Shown piece by piece: positions 8,111 through 16,114 of a DNA stretch of 58,167 bases (positions are counted from its first letter, which is position 1; every line of letters starts with the position of its first letter). Made by a program: the position numbers and the translations under genes. The notes beneath the pieces were generated by a model, which did no database searches, had not been told where the DNA came from, and saw nothing but the letters and a program-made list of their open reading frames with translations. Source of the DNA: Aigarchaeota archaeon (lineage in GTDB: Archaea; Thermoproteota; Nitrososphaeria_A; Caldarchaeales; Wolframiiraptoraceae); assembly GCA_025058515.1 (NCBI GenBank), contig JANXDW010000031.1:1-58167 (forward strand), read 5' to 3'.

Positions 8111-8860
8111 CTACAGTTCTTCAAGAGAGAGCTTATCCAACCTCTCTGATAAGGGTTCTTTAATAACGATCCCTTCTCCAGGCTCGATCTCGAAGATGTA
8201 TACTGATGAATCGGTCATAGACCAACGCATCTTCCTAACGTAGATAGTCTTTAAAAGTTTTCCTTTAAAACGTACTACTCCTAGAACGATCACTCCAGAG
8301 GAGAGGAATTCTTCAAAACCGAATCTACTCAATTTCTTCGAGGCTGATGGTATATCACATGTTAGGAGAGTCGTAGCCTTCATCCTCTCTTCAAGCATAT
8401 TTATAATCTCTCTAAGATATTCTCTTACGATGAATTCTTCTCCAGCACCTAAAGCTAGTGCAGAGATAGGATCTAAGACTATTCTACTTACAGGTTGACC
8501 TCTTGCAACCTTCTCTATAGCTTCAACGAATGCTCTACTCTCTTTTCCAAATCTCTTTAGATCAGAAGTGAATAGTCTGAACTCGAATGGATGGAATGTT
8601 CCTGAACGAATGTATTCCCAGAAATCCCATCCAAGTGATAGAGCTCCATTTAGAACACCGTCTATCCTCTCATCTAACGATACATATATTGCGTTCTCAT
8701 TCTGTCTTAAACCATCTAGTAGGAATTGTAGACTTAAGATAGTTTTACCTACTCCTGTCTCACCTGTTACGAGGTAGGTTCTACCTTTAATGAATCCACC
8801 GCCAAGCATCTGGTCAAGTTTAGGGATACCGGTCGACACCCTCTCGTATACTTCTGTCAA
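8111..8860 (-). CDS. KaiC/RadA-like P-loop ATPase
   Basis: This is a 249-residue single-domain KaiC-type ATPase. 'VSTGIPKLDQMLGGGFIKG' opens the RecA fold, Walker A GETGVGKT is at residues 33-40, and the Walker B strand is RIVLDPISAL. Archaeal single-domain KaiC proteins are common, but most have no known role (signalling, motility and stress links have been proposed in some). There is no second KaiC domain and no kinase partner next to it. The start is TTG 8860. It precedes the MIP18-family gene in the same direction. The family call is strong; no function is assigned. Confidence 0.88.
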   Translation of the reverse strand: MTEVYERVSTGIPKLDQMLGGGFIKGRTYLVTGETGVGKTILSLQFLLDGLRQNENAIYVSLDERIDGVLNGALSLGWDFWEYIRSGTFHPFEFRLFTSDLKRFGKESRAFVEAIEKVARGQPVSRIVLDPISALALGAGEEFIVREYLREIINMLEERMKATTLLTCDIPSASKKLSRFGFEEFLSSGVIVLGVVRFKGKLLKTIYVRKMRWSMTDSSVYIFEIEPGEGIVIKEPLSERLDKLSLEEL

Positions 8861-8953
8861 CTTTAACCAGTATCAATTATCAATTTCTTTAATATAATGA
8901 TTGCTTGCTCGAATAATTTAGAGATATCTAAATCTTTAGCTACGCAGTTCTTG

Positions 8954-9733
8954 TTATTGATCAGTCCTATAGCTTTTAACAATGTTTATGAGTCTCTTCA
9001 ATTGATTTAAGTCTTCTTCTGCAAGAGTCCCGGTAACAATTATATCAGCACCTGCTTTGATCACTTCATTTATCTGCTCTACACTTCTTATTCCTCCCCC
9101 AACGACTAACGGTATTTCTATTGAAGATCTAATAGTCTTGATGACTTTAGATGGTATAGGTTGAGGTGCGCCAGAGCCAGCTTCTAGATATACAAATCTA
9201 AAACCGAGATACTGTGCAGCGAGAGCGTATGCTGCTACTACTTCTGGATGATTCTCCGGTATAGGCAATACTCTTCCAATAGCTGATACAGCTGTATCTG
9301 CTCTAAAGACTATGTAAGCCATTGGTATGGTCTCTATATTGTGCTTCTTAATAAATGGTGCAGCTTGCATCTGTGCTCCAATTATATAGTACCATTCTAA
9401 AGAATTTAGTAGAGACATGTACCAGACTGCATCAGCATGTTTTGTTAATGCTTGAACATTATTTGGGAATATTATTATAGGTATCTTAACGTTCTTCTTT
9501 AATGAGATTACGAACTCATCCATCTCATTCTGTGAAGCAACTGTTGAGCCTCCAACCATTATCGCTGAACTTCCTTCAGCTTCAACAATCTTAGCTATCT
9601 GTGTTGCACGCTCTATAGATATATTCTCAGGGTCTAGTAAAGTCATGTGTATAGGACCATTCTCAAGCTTTCTTAGAATATAGCTTTCAGTAGCCCCGAT
9701 CTTCACAGTTCTTGGTCTAGAAGATGAGTACAC
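8954..9733 (-). CDS. geranylgeranylglyceryl phosphate synthase
   Basis: The enzyme joins sn-glycerol-1-phosphate to geranylgeranyl diphosphate, the first committed step of archaeal ether lipids. This is a 259-residue TIM barrel of the PcrB/GGGPS family: HMTLLDPENIS near the N-terminus, 'IMVGGSTVAS', 'PIIIFPNNVQ', 'YLEAGSGAPQP' and the phosphate-binding end 'PLVVGGGIRSVEQ...GADIIVTGTL'. The loops and the Tyr/Glu of YLEAGSGA are the family signature. It is a firm marker that the window is archaeal. It lies 55 bases downstream of the Elf1-like gene on the same strand. Confidence 0.95.
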   Translation of the reverse strand: MYSSSRPRTVKIGATESYILRKLENGPIHMTLLDPENISIERATQIAKIVEAEGSSAIMVGGSTVASQNEMDEFVISLKKNVKIPIIIFPNNVQALTKHADAVWYMSLLNSLEWYYIIGAQMQAAPFIKKHNIETIPMAYIVFRADTAVSAIGRVLPIPENHPEVVAAYALAAQYLGFRFVYLEAGSGAPQPIPSKVIKTIRSSIEIPLVVGGGIRSVEQINEVIKAGADIIVTGTLAEEDLNQLKRLINIVKSYRTDQ

Positions 9734-9788
9734 TTTCCATCTCCTCTCTAATACTCTCCTAATCTATTATTCTTCTTACTACTTATAT

Positions 9789-10169
9789 CTACTCTACCTC
9801 TCTAGCTTCTTCACTAGACGTCTCTTCTACTACTTTTTCTTCTCCTTTTTCTACATTCAGAAGATCATGTTCATAGACCTCGGTTGCTTTTTCCTGTTCT
9901 CCACTCTCTACAACCGCTTCAACCTTCTTAGCACCTGTAACAATATCGTAAAACTCTGTGTAGGCATCTACATCTGAGAAAGCTTGATGCCATCTAACCT
10001 TTACTCTAGCTTTACAGCTAGTGCAGATTACTTCAGCATACTCTTCATCTTTCAGACGATGTACGGTTACAGCTTCTACGTTACATAGTGGGCATGTGAA
10101 TATTTTTGGAGGCGGCTTCACTATCTTCTTCTTAATAATCCTCCTTCGCCTACGTCCCATCTCCACCAC
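9789..10169 (-). CDS. Elf1-like transcription elongation factor (zinc ribbon)
   Basis: This is a 126-residue protein. A very basic start (GRRRRRIIKKKIVKPPPK) leads into a zinc ribbon CPLC...CTSC and the signature 'VKVRWHQAFSDVDAYTEFYD', matching archaeal Elf1 (eukaryotic ELOF1). Known relatives bind RNA polymerase near the elongation channel. The last 40 residues are an acidic, Glu-rich tail. GTG 10169 is possible, but the ATG at 10160, preceded by GGTGG, is the better start. An inverted repeat (10201-10219) lies immediately upstream of its likely TATA box. Confidence 0.88.
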   Translation of the reverse strand: MVEMGRRRRRIIKKKIVKPPPKIFTCPLCNVEAVTVHRLKDEEYAEVICTSCKARVKVRWHQAFSDVDAYTEFYDIVTGAKKVEAVVESGEQEKATEVYEHDLLNVEKGEEKVVEETSSEEAREVE

Positions 10170-10200
10170 TAGTAGTGATAAGAAGATACTATAAGATAAA

Positions 10201-10219
10201 GTTTCCAGACATTGGAAAC
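10201..10219. promoter_or_regulatory. inverted repeat, possible operator near the Elf1 promoter
   Basis: GTTTCCA and TGGAAAC form perfect 7-bp arms around a 5-base spacer. The repeat sits between divergent genes, directly upstream of an A/T-rich TATA-like stretch (10187-10200) that would serve the minus-strand Elf1 gene. This is a typical place for a regulator dimer to bind. No cognate protein is identified. Confidence 0.3.
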
Positions 10220-10340
10220 AGTAAGAATAGTTTTATCGATTCTCAACATCTTTATCAAGTAGTAGGTGTTATAGAGGTTTACGAGATTCTATGAAGGAAA
10301 TGAAGATTAATAGAGAGTTTTCATTAGATATGATTAGAAT

Positions 10341-11000
10341 ATGCGGGGGAGTGTAGGATTAGTTACGCTAGATATGAAGTTTGCTAGCATGTTTAAGGAA
10401 GCTTCATCTAAAGTTGGGTTTAAAGTTATACATGTTCTAAGTCTAGATGAGCTCCCACTCTCAGTAAAAGTTGTAGTTACAACAGAGAAAGAGATTTCTA
10501 AGTTTGCGGGTAACCGAACTATAGTATATGCTGAGAATTATGGAAGCATGGAGGAGATCTTGGAGAAGGTGATGGAGATAATGCTTGGTATAGATATTTA
10601 CAAAAGTGTTCTAATAGCTATCGATCCTGGGAAGACCGTAGGGGTTGCGTACTTGGTAAATGATAAGATTATAAAAACTTCAAGATACGTTTATGAGGAG
10701 AAGATGATAGATGATTTGAAGAGCTTTCTAGAGAGGCATAGAGATGCAGGGGAAAAGATAATAATTATTGGTTCTACTACTACTATAGAAGAATCATCAA
10801 GGCTCTTGGAGACTTTGAGTAAGAGCCTTTCTAAGTTCGAGGGGTTGAGGATGGAGATTATAGATGAGTCGAGAACGGCGAAGGGGTTAATCCCTAAGGA
10901 GAAAGGTGTAAGTAGAGATGAGTACTCTGCTATATTGTTATCTCTTAGAAATAAGTTAAAACTAAGGAGAGTGGAGTCTAATGCCGATACATACTCTTAA
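10341..11000 (+). CDS. uncharacterised RuvC/YqgF-like RNase H-fold protein
   Basis: I do not recognise a named family. The first about 85 residues look like a small alpha/beta domain (VGLVTLDMKFASMFKEAS, then VKVVVTTEKE). From residue 90 the protein resembles a RuvC/YqgF RNase H fold: SVLIAIDPGKTVGVAY with Asp95 on strand 1, a later strand 'IIIIGSTTT', 'MEIIDESRTAKGL' (Asp175/Glu176), and a final helix 'SRDEYSAILLSL' (Asp193). That gives the acidic set expected for two-metal catalysis. The gene overlaps the Clp1-like kinase gene by 20 bases, so the two are probably translated together and may act on the same nucleic acid. Nuclease activity is inferred. Confidence 0.6.
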   Translation: MRGSVGLVTLDMKFASMFKEASSKVGFKVIHVLSLDELPLSVKVVVTTEKEISKFAGNRTIVYAENYGSMEEILEKVMEIMLGIDIYKSVLIAIDPGKTVGVAYLVNDKIIKTSRYVYEEKMIDDLKSFLERHRDAGEKIIIIGSTTTIEESSRLLETLSKSLSKFEGLRMEIIDESRTAKGLIPKEKGVSRDEYSAILLSLRNKLKLRRVESNADTYS

Positions 11001-12183
11001 AGCTGGGAGGACACTGATAGTTAATGGTCCTGCATCTATTAGGCTCTTAGAAGGTAGAGCATCTATCTTAGCCTGTCCTCTCACTTTGAAGAAGCAGATC
11101 GTAGTTAAAAGCTGGAGATCTAGACCTGTATACGCTCATGAAGACTCTGATATAGAGTATGCATTTGGAGAAGGAGGTTCGATAGAAGAGGTTGAGGGAA
11201 ATACTATCCCACTTGAATGGATTAAGACAGTTGAAGATCTCTCTAATGAAGAAAAGCTGACTTTGATGGTATTGGGGTCTTCTGATTCAGGTAAAACTTC
11301 TCTTGCCACTTTGGCTATCAACACTATCCTCGTTAAGAGGAGGGGGTGCGTCTTCCTAGATCTAGATGTAGGTCAGTCAAGCATCTGTCCACCTACTACC
11401 ATCGGGTATGTTTACATGAAGAACCCTATCCCAGACATATCGTATATGAGAGCTGAGAGTACAGAAGTAGTAGGCTATACTTCCCCATCGCCAATACTTA
11501 GTAAACATATTACATCTATAGAGAAGCTGTACAATGCATTAAAAAGTAAATATCCTGATCAACATATAGTGGTGGATGTTGATGGGTGGGTAAGTGGTGA
11601 GGGGGCGGCTCAGCATAAGAAAGAATTGGTAAAGATGCTTAACATTACCCATCTACTCATCTTAGGTGAGGTACCTCGAGAGTTGGAAGAACCATTCAGT
11701 GAAGGGTCTGTAGAAATTAAGAAACTTCCTCCTCCTATTATGGTTAGGAAGAGAAGTCTTGATGCACGGAAGAGGTTGAGAGAGATGATGTATGAAAAGT
11801 TCTTGAGAAAGTCGATGCTTAAGACTATCCCGATCTCGTGGGTAGAGGTTAAATACGTGACAGGGGAGGGTAGAGTTCAGAAGATATCTTCAATAATAAA
11901 TAAGCTGATTAGATTATTCTCTGAAGATAAGAATATAGTAGTAGAGAATGGATTAGAAGAAGTATCTAGAATGTTTAAAGCTGGAATACTCTCATATATC
12001 TACGATGTAAATTACAGATATTCTGGAATAGGGTTGATGACGTTGTTCGACCTTAAAAAGAATTTATTGAAAATCTATACGCCTTTCCGTTCACAAGTTA
12101 AGCAGATAGTTTTAAGTAGCATCCTGGTCTCTATCGATGGCTCTGAGCTTTACTCTATCCGCCCCCAGGCTCTGGAGCCATGA
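10981..12183 (+). CDS. Clp1/Grc3-like polynucleotide 5'-hydroxyl kinase
   Basis: This is a 400-residue protein with an N-terminal beta domain (KAGRTLIVNGPASIRLLEGRASILACP-like), a P-loop kinase core (Walker A GSSDSGKT at about 99-106, then FLDLDVGQSSICPP), and a C-terminal region. This is the Clp1/Grc3 architecture. The archaeal homologue phosphorylates 5'-OH ends of RNA or DNA with ATP. It overlaps the preceding RuvC-like gene by 20 bases. Its 3' end overlaps the convergent GINS gene by 29 bases. Confidence 0.88.
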   Translation: MPIHTLKAGRTLIVNGPASIRLLEGRASILACPLTLKKQIVVKSWRSRPVYAHEDSDIEYAFGEGGSIEEVEGNTIPLEWIKTVEDLSNEEKLTLMVLGSSDSGKTSLATLAINTILVKRRGCVFLDLDVGQSSICPPTTIGYVYMKNPIPDISYMRAESTEVVGYTSPSPILSKHITSIEKLYNALKSKYPDQHIVVDVDGWVSGEGAAQHKKELVKMLNITHLLILGEVPRELEEPFSEGSVEIKKLPPPIMVRKRSLDARKRLREMMYEKFLRKSMLKTIPISWVEVKYVTGEGRVQKISSIINKLIRLFSEDKNIVVENGLEEVSRMFKAGILSYIYDVNYRYSGIGLMTLFDLKKNLLKIYTPFRSQVKQIVLSSILVSIDGSELYSIRPQALEP

Positions 12184-12745
12184 TAGTCAATCTATAAACT
12201 ACACCTTTTACAATTAGAGTCTGAGCATTAGCTCTAGGTAAGACAGCTATATCACCTTTCTTAAAAGGTCCATAAGTCTTTAGATCTTCTCCAACAATCT
12301 GGGGGAAGTCTTGCTGAAAACATACGATATCGTAATTTGACCCAATAGTCTTCCATCCAGTATACGCAGCGGTCATCATAATAGATTCAACATACTTTTT
12401 ATGATCACTTAGAATTCTATGTAGAGACATGTAGGTGTTCTTCTCAAAACTACACATTGTTTCAGGATAGATCCCGGATTGAACAGCTCTAAGGATCTTC
12501 CTCAATCTAACCTCGAATAGTGATTCAACTAGCTTAGCAGTAGAGTCTAATTCTGCTTCTTTCAAGCTTGTAGAGAGCATCTTCTTATCGGATACCTTTA
12601 GGTAGCTCTTGATTTTTGAGAAGTACTCTCTAAGCTTTTCTTCAAATCCTTCTGGAAGTTTAGCTAACACATCTGTAGAATTCTCTATCTTCCAGAGCTC
12701 ATATACTAGCTCGTATACAGATACTTCCCCCGACATCTCCATCAA
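12155..12745 (-). CDS. GINS complex subunit (Gins51 type)
   Basis: This is a 196-residue subunit of the archaeal GINS complex, which joins MCM and a Cdc45/RecJ-like protein in the replicative helicase. A helical A-domain fills the first about 130 residues. The small B-domain is at the C-terminus (order A-B, Gins51/Sld5 type), with the family signature QDFPQIVGEDLKTYGPFKKG followed by DIAVLPRANAQTLI. It is followed upstream in transcription order by priS, a common archaeal pairing. Its last 29 bases overlap the end of the Clp1 gene on the other strand. The likely start is the TTG/ATG cluster near 12745; the ATG at 12736, after GGAG, is also possible. Confidence 0.9.
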   Translation of the reverse strand: MMEMSGEVSVYELVYELWKIENSTDVLAKLPEGFEEKLREYFSKIKSYLKVSDKKMLSTSLKEAELDSTAKLVESLFEVRLRKILRAVQSGIYPETMCSFEKNTYMSLHRILSDHKKYVESIMMTAAYTGWKTIGSNYDIVCFQQDFPQIVGEDLKTYGPFKKGDIAVLPRANAQTLIVKGVVYRLTIMAPEPGGG

Positions 12746-12803
12746 AATATATCGTATCTAGACTATAAAATCATTGTAGAAGTATTTGTGAAGAATGTGT
12801 AGA

Positions 12804-14051
12804 TTATCTTGAGATCGTTGCAGCATTTTTTGCTATTAGTAAGATTGCTGCAGCGAGAGGCATATTGACCTTCAAGTTCTCGTACGGTCCGAACTCTCTA
12901 CCTCCTAAATTAAACTTGGGAGATCTTAAGACATATACTTCAACTTCTTCATCTATTGGTAAAGCTACTGCTTGAGCGAATGGGTTAAACTCATCTAGTT
13001 CATCTAGATTAATAGTCTTTGCTAGTAGACCTGATTTACCATTAAGAGTATTTCCAAGCCTGATTAATCTATGGATATCTGATGTGACTACTACATCTAT
13101 CTTTGCTGAAGCGTGTGCGGTAGCAGCTTTCCCCAGTAGTTTAATCAAACCTCTAGGTAAGGTATCCCAAGCAGGTCTCTCACTCCATTCTTCAGAGTAC
13201 TGCTTTATCAAGTTAATGTACTTCTTAGTTAACTGAGGGTCTCCAGAAAGTTCAGTTAATTCTTTCTCATCAGCTTTTAATACTAAGTAGATGATAGATC
13301 TAGCTATCCTCTTCCTCCAACCTAGGTCTGTGATATCTGGTCCACCACCTTTAGCTATCTTATCTCTCTTAGGATCTTCGATGAGCCCCATCGATCTCAA
13401 AGATAATCCCATGCCGGTTACATAGTCTACGATCTCTTTCCTCTCCTGCTGACCTAAACCGATAACGTGTTCATCCACTACTGCTAAATGATATCCTCTA
13501 TTCCCTGAGAAAGCTATCCTAATCTTTCTAAAGCCCAGGTCTCCTTCTAAGAAGTCTAAGAGCTTCTCTACTTCTTCTCTTGCAGCTTCTAAGCAGAGGT
13601 TACAAACCCACTCTACATCTATTAACGTATTTCCACATTTATCGCATCTACTCAATTGTTTAGGATATGGTGTGAAGCATCTTGAACATACTTTGAAGTC
13701 ATGCTCTCTTTTACAGAGAGTATTGAGATGGTCTGCATCTATATCGAATACTAGTTCTGCTCCCAACCATCCTTTCTCTTCCATCGGTGCACTTGGATAT
13801 GTGTAGAAGGCTGCTGAATGATATACGTGGAGAGGAGTATTCTTCTTCAAGAATTCTATAAGCTTCTCTTTAGATTCTATGTAAAGATGTCTAATCATTG
13901 TTTCTCCTTCAAAAGTAAAGTAGCCGAACTCTCTCTCAGCTATTCTCTCAGGAATGAGTACGGTTTCAGCATTATTTCTATAGTATCTTCTAAATACTGA
14001 TTCAACAAACTTTGAGTCAGCTGGTGTTAAGAATACCATCTCTATAATCAA
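12804..14051 (-). CDS. priS: DNA primase small (catalytic) subunit PriS
   Basis: This is the catalytic subunit of the archaeal/eukaryal-type primase, which makes primers with PriL (not in this window). It has 415 residues. The catalytic Asp pair is in FDIDAD (Asp103 and Asp105), and a zinc-binding knuckle follows (CSRCF...CDKCG, CNLC). A conserved nucleotide-binding stretch 'RIAFSGNRGYHL' and a third acidic region come later. The frame opens at TTG 14051. The internal ATG at 14039 gives the start MVFLTPADSKF, which fits the family better. It is transcribed towards the GINS gene 58 bases downstream. Confidence 0.96.
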   Translation of the reverse strand: MIIEMVFLTPADSKFVESVFRRYYRNNAETVLIPERIAEREFGYFTFEGETMIRHLYIESKEKLIEFLKKNTPLHVYHSAAFYTYPSAPMEEKGWLGAELVFDIDADHLNTLCKREHDFKVCSRCFTPYPKQLSRCDKCGNTLIDVEWVCNLCLEAAREEVEKLLDFLEGDLGFRKIRIAFSGNRGYHLAVVDEHVIGLGQQERKEIVDYVTGMGLSLRSMGLIEDPKRDKIAKGGGPDITDLGWRKRIARSIIYLVLKADEKELTELSGDPQLTKKYINLIKQYSEEWSERPAWDTLPRGLIKLLGKAATAHASAKIDVVVTSDIHRLIRLGNTLNGKSGLLAKTINLDELDEFNPFAQAVALPIDEEVEVYVLRSPKFNLGGREFGPYENLKVNMPLAAAILLIAKNAATISR

Positions 14052-14074
14052 GTAGTATGATTATTGTTTAAATC

Positions 14075-14218
14075 TTATTCTTTGGTAATCTCTTTGTATA
14101 CTATATATCCTATTATCAAGAGTAGAGTAATTAGAGACAACCAGAACAAAGACCCATACAGTGTGTCTATGAACCCCTCAACGCTCATATACTCTTCAAG
14201 CCCTAACACTTTGAACAT
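14075..14218 (-). CDS. small single-pass membrane protein
   Basis: This is a 47-residue frame (ATG 14218, TAA 14075-14077). An amphipathic N-terminal part (MFKVLGLEEYMSVEGF) is followed by one strong membrane helix (SLFWLSLITLLLIIGYIVY) and a short charged tail KEITKE. It lies just upstream of priS in the same direction. It resembles the many uncharacterised tail-anchored mini-proteins of archaea. No family is recognised. It could be a chance frame, but the hydrophobic profile and clean ends favour a gene. Confidence 0.5.
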   Translation of the reverse strand: MFKVLGLEEYMSVEGFIDTLYGSLFWLSLITLLLIIGYIVYKEITKE

Positions 14219-14636
14219 AAAGCCCTATTTTTAAGTTTACTCTAAGTCTTCGCTCTTGAAAAGATTTGGCCAATCTTATAAATCTACTAAAGTTTAAACA
14301 GTGTGGTAGAAAAATGTAATAGAACTAGGTAAGTATGAATGTTGGTGTTTCCACATGTTGTAGGTCTTGGAAGCTTTTATGTAAATCTGTAAGAGATGCT
14401 GAGATCAGTATGTTTGAAGATTTGTCTAATGAGTAGACATCAATCTCTGAGAATATTTAAAGTGTTTTCCAGTATACATTCGCATCCAGCTGAGAGACTT
14501 AGATTTCTAGTAATCTATAACGTAAGATGTCTCCTTAACGATCCATAGTGAAAAATACCATTAACATCTATACTGATAAATCGTATAATTTTTAGGTTAC
14601 ATTTATCTCGGAGTCATATTCTATGACTAGTAGAAT
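14219..14636. other. intergenic stretch, no gene seen
   Basis: About 420 A/T-rich bases separate two divergent genes. No tRNA, long frame or repeat is evident on either strand. It must hold the promoters of the small membrane protein (minus) and of the MFS gene (plus), for which TATA-like runs near 14580-14600 are candidates. Confidence 0.45.
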
Positions 14637-15950
14637 ATGATTACTCCTATAAGAATACTTGAAGAGTTGAAGCTGAGTAGATTTCATTATATCTTGCTAA
14701 CGATAACGTCTCTTGTTTATGCTCTAGCAGCGATGAACGTTATGTTGATAGGTGCGTTGCTTCCAGCTATCCAGAGAGAATGGAGGTTAGCAAGTTCAGA
14801 AGCAGGGTTAATGTTGAGCTTCGGCTACCTTGGAATGTTCTTTGGAGCTATACTTAGCGGTAGACTTTCAGATAAGATCGGTAGAAAATATACAATGATC
14901 ATAATGCTCTCTATAGCATCTATTTTTACCGGTCTCTGTAGTATTGCATGGGATTTCTGGAGTATGTCTTTGATGAGGGTGGTCGCAGGCGTAGGGTTAG
15001 GTGGTACTCTACCACTTCCAGGAGTTTATATCTCTGAGTATCCTCCAGCAAAGTATAGAGGAAGATTTGTAGGGCTTGTCGAGACAGCTTGGGTTTATGG
15101 AGTAATATTATCGATAATATTTGCGAGAATAATAATGCCTTCAGTAGGTTGGAGAGCTGTCTTCACAATTTCCTTCACCCCACTAGTTCTTGTACCATTC
15201 ATAATCTTCTACATACCAGAATCTATAAGATTCCTCGAGAAGAAGAATAAGATAAATGACATTAAACAGATATTTAAGAAATTCAATCTAATCGAGAACG
15301 TAGATAGACTTGAATTAACTTTAGAGAAGTATGAGAAGACACGTACAGTAGAGTTGTTCACGAGGGACTACGTCAAGAGAACGATCCTACTATGGATACT
15401 GTGGGCTGTGCTAGTGTATACATATCATGGAATATTCATCTGGCTTCCATCAATCTACGCTAGCCTCTTCCATTACGAAGTTGTAAAAACCTTAGAATGG
15501 GTTCTAATAGTAACTCTAGCACAAGTTCCAGGATATTATAGTGCTACTTTTCTACTTGATAAGATTGGGAGGAAACTCGTTCTAGGATTATATCTAATGA
15601 TTGCAGGGGTAGCATGTATACTTCTCGCAACGACACTAGACATAACGATGATACTTATTTACAGTATCGTTATCTCATTCTTTAATCTAGGTGCTTGGGC
15701 TGGTCTATACACTTATACTCCTGAGCTTTACCCGACTAGGATGAGGGGGACGGGGACGGGGGTCGCAGCAGCAGTAGGTAGACTTGCAGGAATACTTGCA
15801 CCATATATTACAGGCTACCTATTCGAGGTTAGTGGTGGACTACTACAAGCATTTACAGTATTTGCCTTGGCACACGTATTTGCTGCATTATCTACATTGA
15901 TAATTGGAGAAGAAACTAGAGGAAAGGTATTAGAAGAGATTTCAAGGTAG
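14637..15950 (+). CDS. MFS transporter, sugar/organic-acid type
   Basis: This is a 437-residue, 12-helix major facilitator. The first loop 2-3 motif is present (GRLSDKIGRKYTMI), as are 'SEYPPAKYRGRFVG' after helix 4, a second half repeat with DKIGRKLVLGLYL, and 'ELYPTRMRGTGTG' before helix 11. This pattern is typical of the sugar/aromatic-acid:H+ symporter families (SV2/benzoate-transporter-like). The substrate cannot be deduced. It stands alone: pyrG converges from the right. Confidence 0.88.
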   Translation: MITPIRILEELKLSRFHYILLTITSLVYALAAMNVMLIGALLPAIQREWRLASSEAGLMLSFGYLGMFFGAILSGRLSDKIGRKYTMIIMLSIASIFTGLCSIAWDFWSMSLMRVVAGVGLGGTLPLPGVYISEYPPAKYRGRFVGLVETAWVYGVILSIIFARIIMPSVGWRAVFTISFTPLVLVPFIIFYIPESIRFLEKKNKINDIKQIFKKFNLIENVDRLELTLEKYEKTRTVELFTRDYVKRTILLWILWAVLVYTYHGIFIWLPSIYASLFHYEVVKTLEWVLIVTLAQVPGYYSATFLLDKIGRKLVLGLYLMIAGVACILLATTLDITMILIYSIVISFFNLGAWAGLYTYTPELYPTRMRGTGTGVAAAVGRLAGILAPYITGYLFEVSGGLLQAFTVFALAHVFAALSTLIIGEETRGKVLEEISR

Positions 15951-16114
15951 CCATCTAAACGTTATTCATTCTTAACTTTAGAGATGCCATTCTATCTTCT
16001 TAGATTTTTATGATATTATTTACAAAGGATGATGTGTCTTCTACTATCCGATAGGTTTACGAGCATTATTCATCATCTCAAGAAAACTTTCACTACTTTT
16101 AAAAGCTCTTTTCT

